Source: an archaeon
GTDB lineage: Archaea > Nanobdellota > Nanobdellia > Pacearchaeales > GW2011-AR1
Reading direction: 5' to 3'
DNA length: 53,435 nucleotides
NCBI GenBank assembly: GCA_018697295.1
Contig: JABHTJ010000008.1
Coordinates: 1 to 53,435 of the forward strand
In this document: positions 38,371-48,438 of the stretch, piece after piece
How the letters are laid out: the number at the start of each line of letters is the position of its first letter
Position numbering within the stretch: the first letter of the stretch is position 1
Program-made: the position numbers and the translations under genes
Notes under the pieces: model-generated
The model's database searches: none
Told to the model about the DNA's origin: nothing
What the model saw: only the letters and a program-made list of their open reading frames with translations

Positions 38371-39714
38371 CTACAATTTTAATATGTCTCCATCATTCAT
38401 GAGGTGGGCATCTTTTCCTAATTTGTAACCCATCTTTTTTAGGATTTCAATCATAGGCTTTGTTTTATCAAAACCTCCATGATAAGGGATTATATGTTTT
38501 GGCGTCGTTAGCTTAAGAGTTTGAATTAAATCTTCTTCCCTTCCATGTCCTGAAACATGAACATCTCTAAAAATTCGGGGATTGAATTTTTTTAATCGAG
38601 ATTCCATTTTTGAAAATTGCTCTATATTTACTGGACTTGGAATTACACTCGAAGAAAATACAATATTATCCCTATTAGTTAATTTGAAGTGTAAATCTTT
38701 TCTAGACATTCTTTCTAAAATTGAGTTAGGTTCTCCTTGATGACCGGTACAGACGATTAAGTAATCTTTTCTATTTTTTTCAGTCATTTTAAGTGCTTTT
38801 TCTACTTGTCTTCGGTATTTTGCAATTCTTACTCCTTCCAAAAATGGTGCCGCTCCAGAGTTTTTAGCTGCACTTGAATATTTATCCATACTTCTGCCGA
38901 GTAAAATTACTTCTCGATCTATTTTTTTTCCAATGTCTAAAATACTCTTTATTCTAGCAATTTGAGAAGCAAATGTTGTCACAATTATTCCCTCATGTTT
39001 GTCTTCAATTTGATGAAGTGTTTTATTTAGCATTTCTCTTGCCGCACTTTCTGAAGGTGTTTTGTCCTTTGTTCCAGAATAAAGAGAATTTACAATAAAA
39101 ACTAATATCCCTTCTTTTCCTAATTCTTTTAATCTTTTGTAATTTGGTTTTGGTCCGACGACAGGAGTGTCATCTAATTTGAAATCTCCTGAGAACAAAA
39201 CTACTCCTTTTGGAGTATGAAGTGCAATCATTGAGCATTGGATCGTTGAATGAGTCATATGTAAAAAGTCGACCTTGTATTTTTTATTTTTTCCTTGGAC
39301 ATGAAAAGTCGTGTTTGATTTTACATTATACATTTTATTTTTTAAGATAATATCATTATCATTTAGTAAAGATTCTAGAACTTTTATTGTGAATGGCGTT
39401 CCGTAAATTGGAGCATCATATTTGTCAGATAAAAAGGGAATTGCACCTACATGGTCTAGATGTGCGTGAGAAATAAATTGTGCCCGAACCTTGTGCCGGA
39501 TATTATCTATAACGGAGTCTTGAGGGATTGCCTCTATTTTTTTTAATCTATTCTCAGTCATGATTCTATCTTGTTCTTGCATCGAGACAATTGCCGGTAA
39601 GAAAAAACCTTCATCGAAGATAAATGCATCGTCTTCTAGTTCTACGACGAGCATATTTTTCCCAACTTCAGAAAAACCCCCTACTGTATGAATTTTCACC
39701 ATATCTTTTTCCAT
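38371..39714 (-). CDS. ribonuclease J (beta-CASP metallo-beta-lactamase)
   Basis: HAHLDHVGAIPFL, FSGDFKLDDTPV, GHQGEPNS, HVSGHGREEDL. Confidence 0.92.
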   Translation of the reverse strand: MEKDMVKIHTVGGFSEVGKNMLVVELEDDAFIFDEGFFLPAIVSMQEQDRIMTENRLKKIEAIPQDSVIDNIRHKVRAQFISHAHLDHVGAIPFLSDKYDAPIYGTPFTIKVLESLLNDNDIILKNKMYNVKSNTTFHVQGKNKKYKVDFLHMTHSTIQCSMIALHTPKGVVLFSGDFKLDDTPVVGPKPNYKRLKELGKEGILVFIVNSLYSGTKDKTPSESAAREMLNKTLHQIEDKHEGIIVTTFASQIARIKSILDIGKKIDREVILLGRSMDKYSSAAKNSGAAPFLEGVRIAKYRRQVEKALKMTEKNRKDYLIVCTGHQGEPNSILERMSRKDLHFKLTNRDNIVFSSSVIPSPVNIEQFSKMESRLKKFNPRIFRDVHVSGHGREEDLIQTLKLTTPKHIIPYHGGFDKTKPMIEILKKMGYKLGKDAHLMNDGDILKL

Positions 39715-39808
39715 TTTATTCTATAGAAGATATTCTTGGAAGTTTTTAAATATTTAGTAGAATGTTTTTCTTGGAAATGTTTTTAATTGGTGTAATCTAT
39801 TGTTATTT

Positions 39809-40120
39809 ATGGTTACTAAACAGAAGCGGCTCAAGTTAAAACCGTCTGCTCGAGATAAGCGGCGGTATTTTTTAGTTGCGAAATCAAAGGCGAATCAAGT
39901 TGAAGATGCGATTTTAGAATATGTTGGCGTTCTTGGTCTTGCAAAATCTGCTTACCTTCAGGTGAAAGTTAAGGGACATGCAGGATTTATTGTCGGAAGT
40001 TGTTCTAGAGAGAGTTTGGAGAATGTTCGGGCTGCCCTGGGATTACATGGAATTGTGATTGTTAGAGTTAGTAGTACTTTGAAAGGTTTGGGTAAGGGAT
40101 TGGAGTGTAGAAAATCTTAA
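39809..40120 (+). CDS. rnp2: RNase P protein component 2 (Pop5)
   Basis: KLKPSARDKRRYFLVAKSKANQVEDAILEYVGVLGLAKSAY. Confidence 0.8.
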   Translation: MVTKQKRLKLKPSARDKRRYFLVAKSKANQVEDAILEYVGVLGLAKSAYLQVKVKGHAGFIVGSCSRESLENVRAALGLHGIVIVRVSSTLKGLGKGLECRKS

Positions 40121-40170
40121 AAAGTCTCGTTTTTGCTATACTATACTAAACATCTTAGGATTTTTTTAAT

Positions 40171-40875
40171 ATGGACGATATACAACACCAACAAATGGGA
40201 TATGACCGGGCTGCGACTATGTTTGCGCCAGATGGACATATTTTGCAAGTAGAATACGCTGAGAAAACGATTCGCCTGGGTTCTTCATCTATTGGGATTG
40301 TTTTTGATAAAGGGGTTTTGATTTTATCTGATAGGCGACAACGAGATATTTTAGTTGTTGAATCATCTGCCAATAAAATTCATGAAATTGACGATCATAT
40401 TATTTGTGTTTCTGCCGGAATTAGTAGTGATGCGCGTGTTTTGATTGAGAAGGCGCGAGTTATTGCTCAGCAACATAGAGTTACTTATGATTCTGCTCCA
40501 ACTACTGAAGCAGTTGTAAGGGAAATTTCAGATATCAAACAACAATTTACACAATATGGTGGAGCTCGACCTTTTGGAGTTTCAATGATGTTTGCAGGAA
40601 TTAATGGCGATGAAGTCCTTTATACGACAGACATTACTGGAAACTATTTGAAATATAATGCGAATGCTATTGGAGAAAATGATGAAGCGATCAAAACTTT
40701 ACTTCGAGAAAAATATACAAAAGGATTGAGTAAAAAGAAGGCTGTTGAATTAGCTTTGGAAATTTTTAAAGAAGTTCAGCGAGATAATTTTTCTGTTGAA
40801 AACTTTGATGCAGGAATTTTAGAAGAAGGGAAGATTACGAAGGTTAGTGGGCGAAAGTTGGAAGATTTTGATTAG
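40171..40875 (+). CDS. psmA: proteasome alpha subunit
   Basis: MGYDRAATMFAPDGHILQVEYAEKTIRLGSSSIGI. Confidence 0.95.
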   Translation: MDDIQHQQMGYDRAATMFAPDGHILQVEYAEKTIRLGSSSIGIVFDKGVLILSDRRQRDILVVESSANKIHEIDDHIICVSAGISSDARVLIEKARVIAQQHRVTYDSAPTTEAVVREISDIKQQFTQYGGARPFGVSMMFAGINGDEVLYTTDITGNYLKYNANAIGENDEAIKTLLREKYTKGLSKKKAVELALEIFKEVQRDNFSVENFDAGILEEGKITKVSGRKLEDFD

Positions 40876-40910
40876 AGAAAATTTATATAAGACATTATTC
40901 TTAAGAGATA

Positions 40911-42413
40911 ATGAAAAAAGGTGCTAAAAAGAAAAATTCTAAAAATAATTCTATTAGAACCTTGAATAGAAAAGAATTATTTTTTATTTTAGGGCTTGTT
41001 TTGTTGATTAGTATTTTTGCGAATGTTATTTTATCTAAGGAATATTTGCAGAAAGCCCCTCCAATAAGTAATGTGAGGAGTGCCGGAACAAGTACTTCTG
41101 TTGGAAGTGTTAAAAAACCAATTCCGCAGTTGGCTGGGTGGCCAAAACAATTAGGCGGAGAACCCGGATCTCCACACATAATAGAAGACCTAGATAATGA
41201 TGGGATCAAAGAACTAATAGTTCGGTCAGATCCGCCAGGTTTAGTCACAGTTTTAGATTCCCAAGGAAATAATAAGCCTGGATGGCCCATTCAAATTATC
41301 TCGGGGACTATTTCCGTAGGAGATGTAACCGGAAATGGAAATAAGGAATTAGTATTTGTTTCTGTAGGCAAACTTTATGTTTATGATTCTCTAGGGAATC
41401 TTCTTCCGGGATGGCCTTCCAAAACCATAGCTACTTTCCCTTCAGTATCTGCCGCTGCATTAATAGATCTGAATAATGATGGAATCAAAGATATTGTTTA
41501 TGCTGGAGGGAGCTCAGTAGCTAACCCTAATCAAGAATTAGTCGCATATAATTATCAGGGAAACTTCCTTCCAGGATTTCCCACAAGATTAAAAGGTAGT
41601 TCTAAATCTACCGTTGCAGTAGGAGACATTAACCTTGATGGAAAAAATGAAATAATTGTGGCGAGTAATTTTAAATTAAACCAACAGTTATCAACAATAG
41701 ATGATATTTATTTAGAAGCTTTTGATAATCTGGGAATTAAACTCTGGGACAAACAAATTCCTTACGGTTTTACTCTCCCTCCGGTTGTTCCTGCTTCAAT
41801 AGGAAATCTAGATGGTGACTCTGAACTTGAAATAGTTTTCCCCGGCTATGATGGAGAGATTTATGCATTAAACCATGATGGAAGTCCACTTCAAGGCTGG
41901 TCTTCAGTTAGTTGGGGTGCTAACTGGATTCTCTCGCCTGCAGCGATAGGAGATATTGATGAGGATGGTCTTAATGAGATTATTTCCTATAGGGGCCCAT
42001 ATCTTTATGCGCTTGAAAATAATGGAGCTATTAAGTGGTCAAAATACAAATTTCAGGACTTTAATGGAGGGTATGTCCGAGCATCCCCTATAATCTCAGA
42101 CATCACAGGAGATGGAAAAATGGAAGTCTTAGTTTCAACAGAAGGATTTTCTAACTCAGGAATCTTTGCTTTTGATGGAGGAAATGGAAATTTATTGAAT
42201 CAATTTCCTCTCAAAGGAGGGCCACAGTTAACTTCCTTTCAAAGATCTGCGCCCCTCATTACAGATTTTGATCTAGATGGAGATATAGAGATTATTGTAG
42301 GAGGAGATGATGGAAATATTTATGTCTGGGATTTGACAAGCCCATATAATCCTAATTTAATATATTGGGAAACACTCCAACAAAATTCTGAAAGAACTGG
42401 TGTTGCGATTTAA
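40911..42413 (+). CDS. membrane-anchored FG-GAP/VCBS beta-propeller protein
   Basis: N-terminal TM; DLDNDGIKE, DLNNDGIKD, DINLDGKNE, DIDEDGLNE, DITGDGKME, DFDLDGDIE. Confidence 0.9.
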   Translation: MKKGAKKKNSKNNSIRTLNRKELFFILGLVLLISIFANVILSKEYLQKAPPISNVRSAGTSTSVGSVKKPIPQLAGWPKQLGGEPGSPHIIEDLDNDGIKELIVRSDPPGLVTVLDSQGNNKPGWPIQIISGTISVGDVTGNGNKELVFVSVGKLYVYDSLGNLLPGWPSKTIATFPSVSAAALIDLNNDGIKDIVYAGGSSVANPNQELVAYNYQGNFLPGFPTRLKGSSKSTVAVGDINLDGKNEIIVASNFKLNQQLSTIDDIYLEAFDNLGIKLWDKQIPYGFTLPPVVPASIGNLDGDSELEIVFPGYDGEIYALNHDGSPLQGWSSVSWGANWILSPAAIGDIDEDGLNEIISYRGPYLYALENNGAIKWSKYKFQDFNGGYVRASPIISDITGDGKMEVLVSTEGFSNSGIFAFDGGNGNLLNQFPLKGGPQLTSFQRSAPLITDFDLDGDIEIIVGGDDGNIYVWDLTSPYNPNLIYWETLQQNSERTGVAI

Positions 42414-42459
42414 TCTTTTTCACCACAATATTAATAAACTTTAATGAATTATTTATTTT

Positions 42460-43137
42460 ATGGGACAAACAACTGCACGAATAAAAAAGGGAAATAAGAA
42501 TTTTGAGATTTTAGTTGACTTTGACGAGGCTATGAAAGTTCGTCGAGGTGACGCTGGAGCGAATCTTAATGCGGCAGTTGTAACCGACACTATTTTTCAT
42601 AATTGTAAGTCTGGCGATTTGGCAGGAGCAAATGACTTAGATATTGCGTTTGGAACGAGCGATGCTTCAGAAGTAGCCGAGAAAATTATCAAAGAAGGTG
42701 AAGTTGTTAGAACAACCGAATCTATGAAAGCCGATCAAGATCAAAAATATAAACAGGTAGTGGAATTTTTAGTTCGTAATGCTGTTAGTCCTGAAGGTCG
42801 ACCTTATACGCCAGACAGAATTATGAAAGCTCTGAGTGAAGCACATGTTAATGTTAAAAATAAGCCAATTGAATCTCAAGTAACAGATATCACTGACCAA
42901 CTCTCTAAAGTTTTGCCGATTAAAATTGATGTTAAGAAAGTTAAGTTGCTTGTTCCTGCACTTTATACAGGGAAAGCTTATGGTGCGATAAAGGAATTTA
43001 TGACGGGCGAAGAATGGAAAAGTAATGGTGATCTCGAGGCTGTTGTAGAAGTTCCTGCAGGTTTAATATTTGATTTTTATGATAAGATTGGGAATTTGAG
43101 TCATGGTTCTATTTTGAGTGAAGATATTAAGGGTTAA
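42460..43137 (+). CDS. ribosome maturation protein SBDS
   Basis: ARIKKGNKNFEILVDFDEAMKVRRG...EGRPYTPDRIMKALSEAHV. Confidence 0.94.
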   Translation: MGQTTARIKKGNKNFEILVDFDEAMKVRRGDAGANLNAAVVTDTIFHNCKSGDLAGANDLDIAFGTSDASEVAEKIIKEGEVVRTTESMKADQDQKYKQVVEFLVRNAVSPEGRPYTPDRIMKALSEAHVNVKNKPIESQVTDITDQLSKVLPIKIDVKKVKLLVPALYTGKAYGAIKEFMTGEEWKSNGDLEAVVEVPAGLIFDFYDKIGNLSHGSILSEDIKG

Positions 43138-43260
43138 GGAATCTCAAAATATTCTTCCGAAAGTTTTATAAACCATTTTTTACAAAAATAATTACACGAG
43201 AAGAAAACTTTGAGTATCATTTGGATACATAACTATTATACGAATTCTCGAAAAGAAAAC

Positions 43261-43998
43261 ATGAAAAATACAAGACAAATAGTAATCCCTGGAGAAGAAA
43301 TTGTTTCAGGAAATGAATTTTTACCTGGAGAAGGTGCTTACCGAGATGGCGAGGCAGTTGTTGCTGAGCGATTTGGAATTGCGAATATTAGTGAGAAGCA
43401 TGTTCGAGTTGTTCCTGTGAGTGGTGCTTATTACCCACGACGAGGAAATACAATTATTGGAACTATTGTTGATATTACATTTAATGGATGGTTAATTGAT
43501 TTTGGCGGAGCTCAAAATGCATTCTTACCCGTTTCAGAAGTTCCACGATATATTAATCGAAATGAACTTCGAGATTTCTTAGATTTTGGAGAAACAGTTA
43601 TTGTAAAAGTTTGGGATGTTAAATCTCGAGGAACTGACGCTTCTATGAAAATGAGAGGATTTGGAAAAATTGAAGGCGGACTTATCCTTAATGTTGGTCC
43701 GAATAAAGTTCCACGAATTATTGGAAAAGAAGGAAGCATGGTTAAGATGATTAAAGGTGCTACAGGATGTTCAATTACAGTTGGTCAAAATGGAAAGGTT
43801 TGGATCAAAGGAACAATAGAAGGTGAACTTGCAACAAAGAAAATTATTGAGTTTATCGTCGAGAATGCAACTATTGCAGGACTTACTGAAAAGGTTGAGA
43901 AATTTATTACTGGTCTTGGAATGAAAATTGAAGAAGTTGAAGCTATTGCAGAAGATACTGATGTTGAAGAAGAAAATACTGAAGGAGACAAAGAATAA
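43261..43998 (+). CDS. rrp4: exosome RNA-binding subunit Rrp4 (S1/KH)
   Basis: VIPGEEI...GTIVDITFNGWLIDFGG; KVPRIIGKEGSMVKMIKGATGC. Confidence 0.93.
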   Translation: MKNTRQIVIPGEEIVSGNEFLPGEGAYRDGEAVVAERFGIANISEKHVRVVPVSGAYYPRRGNTIIGTIVDITFNGWLIDFGGAQNAFLPVSEVPRYINRNELRDFLDFGETVIVKVWDVKSRGTDASMKMRGFGKIEGGLILNVGPNKVPRIIGKEGSMVKMIKGATGCSITVGQNGKVWIKGTIEGELATKKIIEFIVENATIAGLTEKVEKFITGLGMKIEEVEAIAEDTDVEEENTEGDKE

Positions 43999-43999
43999 T

Positions 44000-44725
44000 A
44001 TGGCAGGAGATAAAGGAATTTATACTAAGCGAGATGACGGACGAAAGTTTGACGAAATTAGAGAAATGTCTGCAGAAGTAGGTATTGTCGATTCAGCTGA
44101 CGGTTCTGCTTCATTTAATACTGGACACACAAAGGCTATTGCAGTTGTTAGAGGTCCACGAACACTTCACCCACAACATATGCAAAACCCACGAAAAGGA
44201 ATTTTGCGAGTAAGTTATGGTATGATGCCGTTTTCAGTAACTGATCGAATCCGACCTGGACCAAACAGACGAAGTGAAGAAATTTCTAAAGTAACTGAAT
44301 GGGCCTTAAACAGCGTTGTTGATTTATCTGAATATCCAAATACGGTAGTTGATGTTTTTATTCAAATTCCTCAAGCAGATGCTGGAACTCGAGTTGCTGG
44401 AATTAATGCTGCAGCTATTGCACTTGCACACGCTGGAATTCCAATGAAAGAAATGGTTTCGGCAATTGGTGTTGGAAAAATTGATAAGACTTTAGTTGTT
44501 GATTTAGACAAATATGAAGATTCTGATTTTCACGACGCTGAAGGATCAACAGATATTCCTGTAGCAATTACTTCTCGAACAAAAAACATCTCACTTTTAC
44601 AACTTGATGGAAAAATCTCAGTTCCAGAATTCAAGGAATGTGTAAAAAATGCAAAAGTAGCATGTGAAGAAATTTTGAAAGTGCAAATGCAAGCTCTTAA
44701 AAATATCGATGGAGGAAATAACTAA
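44000..44725 (+). CDS. rrp41: exosome complex exonuclease Rrp41
   Basis: DDGRKFDEIREMSAEVGIVDSADGSA, VSYGMMPFSVTDR; start trimmed. Confidence 0.94.
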   Translation: MAGDKGIYTKRDDGRKFDEIREMSAEVGIVDSADGSASFNTGHTKAIAVVRGPRTLHPQHMQNPRKGILRVSYGMMPFSVTDRIRPGPNRRSEEISKVTEWALNSVVDLSEYPNTVVDVFIQIPQADAGTRVAGINAAAIALAHAGIPMKEMVSAIGVGKIDKTLVVDLDKYEDSDFHDAEGSTDIPVAITSRTKNISLLQLDGKISVPEFKECVKNAKVACEEILKVQMQALKNIDGGNN

Positions 44726-45549
44726 TGGCAAGCGAAAAAGTAATTCCTACACTTCAAAAAAATAGAATTTTAGAATATTTGAGTGAAGGTAAACGATTTG
44801 ATTCCCGAACTCCAGAACAATATAGAGATTTGAAAGTTGAAATGGGCGTTAGTAAAAATGCCGAATCTTCAGTTAAAATTTCTCTTGGAAAAACTCAAGT
44901 TCTTGTTGGAGTAAAGCTCGGACTTGCAACACCTTATCCAGATTCTCCGGCTGAAGGAACTTTTATGGTTTCTGCTGAAATGCACCCTATGGCTTCACCA
45001 AATTATGAAATGGGACGACCAGGAATTAATGCAATTGAACTTTCTAGAGTAACTGATAGAGGAATTCGAGAAAGCGGATTAATTGATGTAAAGAAATTAT
45101 GTATTCGAGAAGGAGAAAAAGTATGGCAAGTATTTGTTGATATTGTTGCTTTAAACGATGATGGAAACATGTTTGATGCTGCAAGTATTGGTGCACTTAT
45201 TGCTCTTGGAAATGCAAAGTTACCAAAATATAACGAAGCAGAAGATAAGATTGAATTTGAATTAACTGATACCCCACTACCATTAGATAAAGATGTTCTT
45301 TCATTTAGTATGACATTCCATAAGATCGGTGACAAGATTGTTGCAGATGTTGGTCTTGAGGAAGAAGCAATTTCTGATTTTAGATTAACGATTGCAATGG
45401 GAGATAATGGTGGAGAGCCAAGAATTACTGCAATGCAGAAAGGAAAAGCAGGAGTTATCACTGATTCAGATATGGAAACAATTTTAAATCTTGCAAGTGA
45501 TACATGGAAAGAGAAGTTTCCTCAAATTAAGAAGTACGCTTTTGGATAA
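44725..45549 (+). CDS. rrp42: exosome complex subunit Rrp42
   Basis: RFDSRTPEQYRDLKVEMGVSKNAESSVKISLGKTQVLVGVK. Confidence 0.93.
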   Translation: MASEKVIPTLQKNRILEYLSEGKRFDSRTPEQYRDLKVEMGVSKNAESSVKISLGKTQVLVGVKLGLATPYPDSPAEGTFMVSAEMHPMASPNYEMGRPGINAIELSRVTDRGIRESGLIDVKKLCIREGEKVWQVFVDIVALNDDGNMFDAASIGALIALGNAKLPKYNEAEDKIEFELTDTPLPLDKDVLSFSMTFHKIGDKIVADVGLEEEAISDFRLTIAMGDNGGEPRITAMQKGKAGVITDSDMETILNLASDTWKEKFPQIKKYAFG

Positions 45550-45558
45550 ATAATCAAG

Positions 45559-45960
45559 ATGGCCGAAAAACAAGAATTTTCAAAATACGAACGAGCACGA
45601 ATTATCGGAGCTCGAGGTTTACAGATTTCTATGGACGCACCTCTTTTGATGGAAATGGAAACTGATGATTTAGATGAAATTAATTTTGACCCTCTTCGAA
45701 TTGCTGAAAAAGAACTTGAATCAGGAGTTTTACCAATTTCAGTAAATAAGCCAATGCCTGTTCGAAGTGAAGAATCAATTGAAAAAATTAAGGTTGAAGA
45801 AAGCAAAGTTACTGACGCTGAAAAGATTAAGGCAGAATTAGAAGAAGAAAAAGATATCATGGAAGGTGGAGAAATGAAGGAACTTGCAGAGAATAGTGAA
45901 GAACCTGAAGTTGAAGAAGCCCTTAGTAGTGATGGCGAAGCTCGAGTAGATTTAGAGTAA
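45559..45960 (+). CDS. rpoK: DNA-directed RNA polymerase subunit K with acidic C-terminal extension
   Basis: SKYERARIIGARGLQISMDAPLLM...PLRIAEKELESGVLPISVNKPMP. Confidence 0.9.
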   Translation: MAEKQEFSKYERARIIGARGLQISMDAPLLMEMETDDLDEINFDPLRIAEKELESGVLPISVNKPMPVRSEESIEKIKVEESKVTDAEKIKAELEEEKDIMEGGEMKELAENSEEPEVEEALSSDGEARVDLE

Positions 45961-45972
45961 TTTTAGAATATA

Positions 45973-46470
45973 TTAATTTTTTGGAAGATAAGAAATAATT
46001 TCTTCAATACATTTTTCTAAAGGTTTATTAACGTCAATTAAAATTCAGTGATTAAATGATGTAGATTTTTTATGAACGACCATTGCCGCTATTTCTCCAT
46101 GAGTTTTACTTCGTTCACTATCTCTTTTTATGCAAACTTCTAAGGGAGCTTTTAATGTAAAAACATAATGTGGAAAATCTAACCTACTAATCAAATCTTC
46201 TACCTGAGATTTCCAATAGAAATTTCCATCAAAAATTACGGGCCTATCTTTTTTTAACAATTGTGTAACTTCCTTGCATGCAATTTCATTTGCCTGAATA
46301 AAATTTTTTTGAGAGATATATCCTTCTTCTTTTTCTCGAATAACTAGTTTTGGATTATCTACAATTCTATCCATTGCGATATGTTTTCCATTTATTCGTT
46401 TTGAGAGTTCTTCTGAAATTGTGCTTTTTCCACAACCTAAGGGCCCTCGGATAATGATATAGTAACTCAT
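45973..46470 (-). pseudogene. P-loop kinase/AAA-like gene with in-frame TGA at 46045-46047
   Basis: IIIRGPLGCGKSTISEEL...FNH[TGA]ILIDVNKPLEKCIEEIISYLPKN*. Confidence 0.68.
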
Positions 46471-46561
46471 GATTACTTAGCATTTGGAAGATATATAAAT
46501 TTTGCTCAACAACAAAACTTCTTCGCAAAAGATTTATAACAATCCCTTCGCTTAGTTTCTT

Positions 46562-47884
46562 ATGAAGAGGTTGGTTATTTTGTCACTAGTTTGTTTAGTG
46601 TTTATACAATTAGTTGTTGCTGGAGCTCCCGAACTCGTTTTTCAACACAATGAAACGCAGCCAGATGAGACCATGCTTGGAATTATTTCGCTAGATGGAG
46701 AGTGGATTAGTGGGCCTACAAAATCTTCGTTTTCGTTTTTCGAAGATAGCCGAGATGTCTTTATTGAATTTGATATTGTCTTTTTTGAAGATGATTATTA
46801 TTTGTACATTTATCCAGTTCACGAAGGGGAATATGAGCTAGTTATCTCTGATATGCTTTACAAAGAAAATGAGGTTTTGCAATCTAGCGAGATAAATTAT
46901 TTTTTTAATGTGTCTTTAGGAACTTTTGAAGAGGATAATGAAACTGCTATTGACCAGCGACTTGGAATTAAGCCAGGATTTTTGTTAGCTTCAGAAGGTA
47001 ATGAAATTGTTTTGAGCAACAAAGGAATTGATGTTTTGAATGTGACGTATGGTGACGAAGTTATTTCTTTGGAAAGTTTTGAATCGCGAACTGTTGAAAT
47101 TTTATTTAGTGAATTATTTTCTTATGCGATTTTTTCAACCTATAAAGAATTTCAAATTCCTCTGATTAATCTCTTTGGAAATGAAACAAACACAACTAGA
47201 GAGTTTATTTCATTAAATCTTAAGTCAGATACCGAACTTCTTACTGCGAATAGCACATTAGGAGAAGATTTGATATTTAATTTTACTCTCTTTAATTTTG
47301 ACGATAATAATTTGACAGAGATTAGTTTTTCTTCATCGCTAGATATTTTTGATTTTCCCGAGTTTAATTCTCTTGATGGCCGAGAAGAGAAAACAATTGA
47401 AATTGAAATTAGTCCGGAAAATCCAGGAAGAATAATCGAAGAGCTTATTATTTCGTATGTTGAACTTGGGGAAACCCATAATTTGAAAATTCTTGTTGAT
47501 TTGTTTGTTTATCCTGCAGGAACTAGCGAAGAGGAATTTGGAATTGTTGAATTGAATTGTGAAGAACTTGGTGGAAGTGTTTGTTCTGCAAGCGAAGTTT
47601 GTACAGGAGATGCGACATTTGCCAAAGGTGGCGTTTATTGTTGTTTAGATAGTTGTAGCGAGATAGTTGAAACAAAAAGTGATTCGTCTACGAAGATGAT
47701 TATTGGAATTGTTATTTTTCTTGCACTTGGGATTGGAGGATATTTTTTATGGAAAAAAAGTAAAAAAGTAAAACCGGTAAGTGGAAATGAAGTTTTGGAT
47801 ATTGCATCTAAAAATTATAATTCTAAAATGAGTGGGGCAGTTGTTGAGCCAAAAAAAGTTAGTGGGAAAATTGAGAAAGGCTAA
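46562..47884 (+). CDS. secreted/membrane-anchored surface protein
   Basis: signal peptide, N-glycosylation-like sequons, Cys-rich GGSVCSASEVC, C-terminal TM. Confidence 0.75.
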   Translation: MKRLVILSLVCLVFIQLVVAGAPELVFQHNETQPDETMLGIISLDGEWISGPTKSSFSFFEDSRDVFIEFDIVFFEDDYYLYIYPVHEGEYELVISDMLYKENEVLQSSEINYFFNVSLGTFEEDNETAIDQRLGIKPGFLLASEGNEIVLSNKGIDVLNVTYGDEVISLESFESRTVEILFSELFSYAIFSTYKEFQIPLINLFGNETNTTREFISLNLKSDTELLTANSTLGEDLIFNFTLFNFDDNNLTEISFSSSLDIFDFPEFNSLDGREEKTIEIEISPENPGRIIEELIISYVELGETHNLKILVDLFVYPAGTSEEEFGIVELNCEELGGSVCSASEVCTGDATFAKGGVYCCLDSCSEIVETKSDSSTKMIIGIVIFLALGIGGYFLWKKSKKVKPVSGNEVLDIASKNYNSKMSGAVVEPKKVSGKIEKG

Positions 47885-48414
47885 TTCTCTTCTGATTTAG
47901 ATTCTTCTTTATCCTTGTCTTCAGAAGATTTTGGTTCTTCTTTTTTGTTATCCCCATATGAAATATTGATTGGTGAGTGGCCTGCGTTTTGGGCAGGAGC
48001 TTTTGTTTTTGCAAGTTCTGCCTCTAACTCTTTAATTTTATTTCCGGCGACTTTTGCAAATTCGTCATATCGATGAAGTCTTCCAGAAATGTTGTTCATT
48101 AATGAAGTCGCATCTGCTTGACCCATTTTAATATTTCCCGGCTCAATTACTTCAATCGAACTCGGCATAAAATCAAAAATTAATTCCGTTAATCTTCCGA
48201 GTGTTTCTACTTCAAAATCAGCCTCTGCAAAACAAGTGTAAGAAACTTCTGTTTCTCCTTCTTTTTTCTCTAATTCTTTTGGATCGCTTACTTTAATTGA
48301 ATGTACTTCTATATCTTTTAATTTCTCTAAAACCATTATGTGGTTAGATAAATAATCTTTGATATGTTCGGAGGGCCTTCCTGCGATTTCTACAATCATA
48401 ATTGCTCTTATCAT
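47881..48414 (-). CDS. conserved-looking cytosolic hypothetical protein
   Basis: MIRAIMIVEIAGRPSEHIKDYLSNHI..., acidic tail. Confidence 0.65.
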   Translation of the reverse strand: MIRAIMIVEIAGRPSEHIKDYLSNHIMVLEKLKDIEVHSIKVSDPKELEKKEGETEVSYTCFAEADFEVETLGRLTELIFDFMPSSIEVIEPGNIKMGQADATSLMNNISGRLHRYDEFAKVAGNKIKELEAELAKTKAPAQNAGHSPINISYGDNKKEEPKSSEDKDKEESKSEEN

Positions 48415-48438
48415 GTTTTATGAGAATTATTAGTAGTT

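Noticed and set aside
27835-46047. UGA/UAG recoding (Trp or Pyl) as explanation for the in-frame stops
   Set aside because: Conserved genes use TGG for Trp, use TGA/TAG/TAA as normal terminal stops, show no internal stops, and aRF1 has intact NIKS and YxCxxxF motifs; sporadic nonsense mutations are simpler
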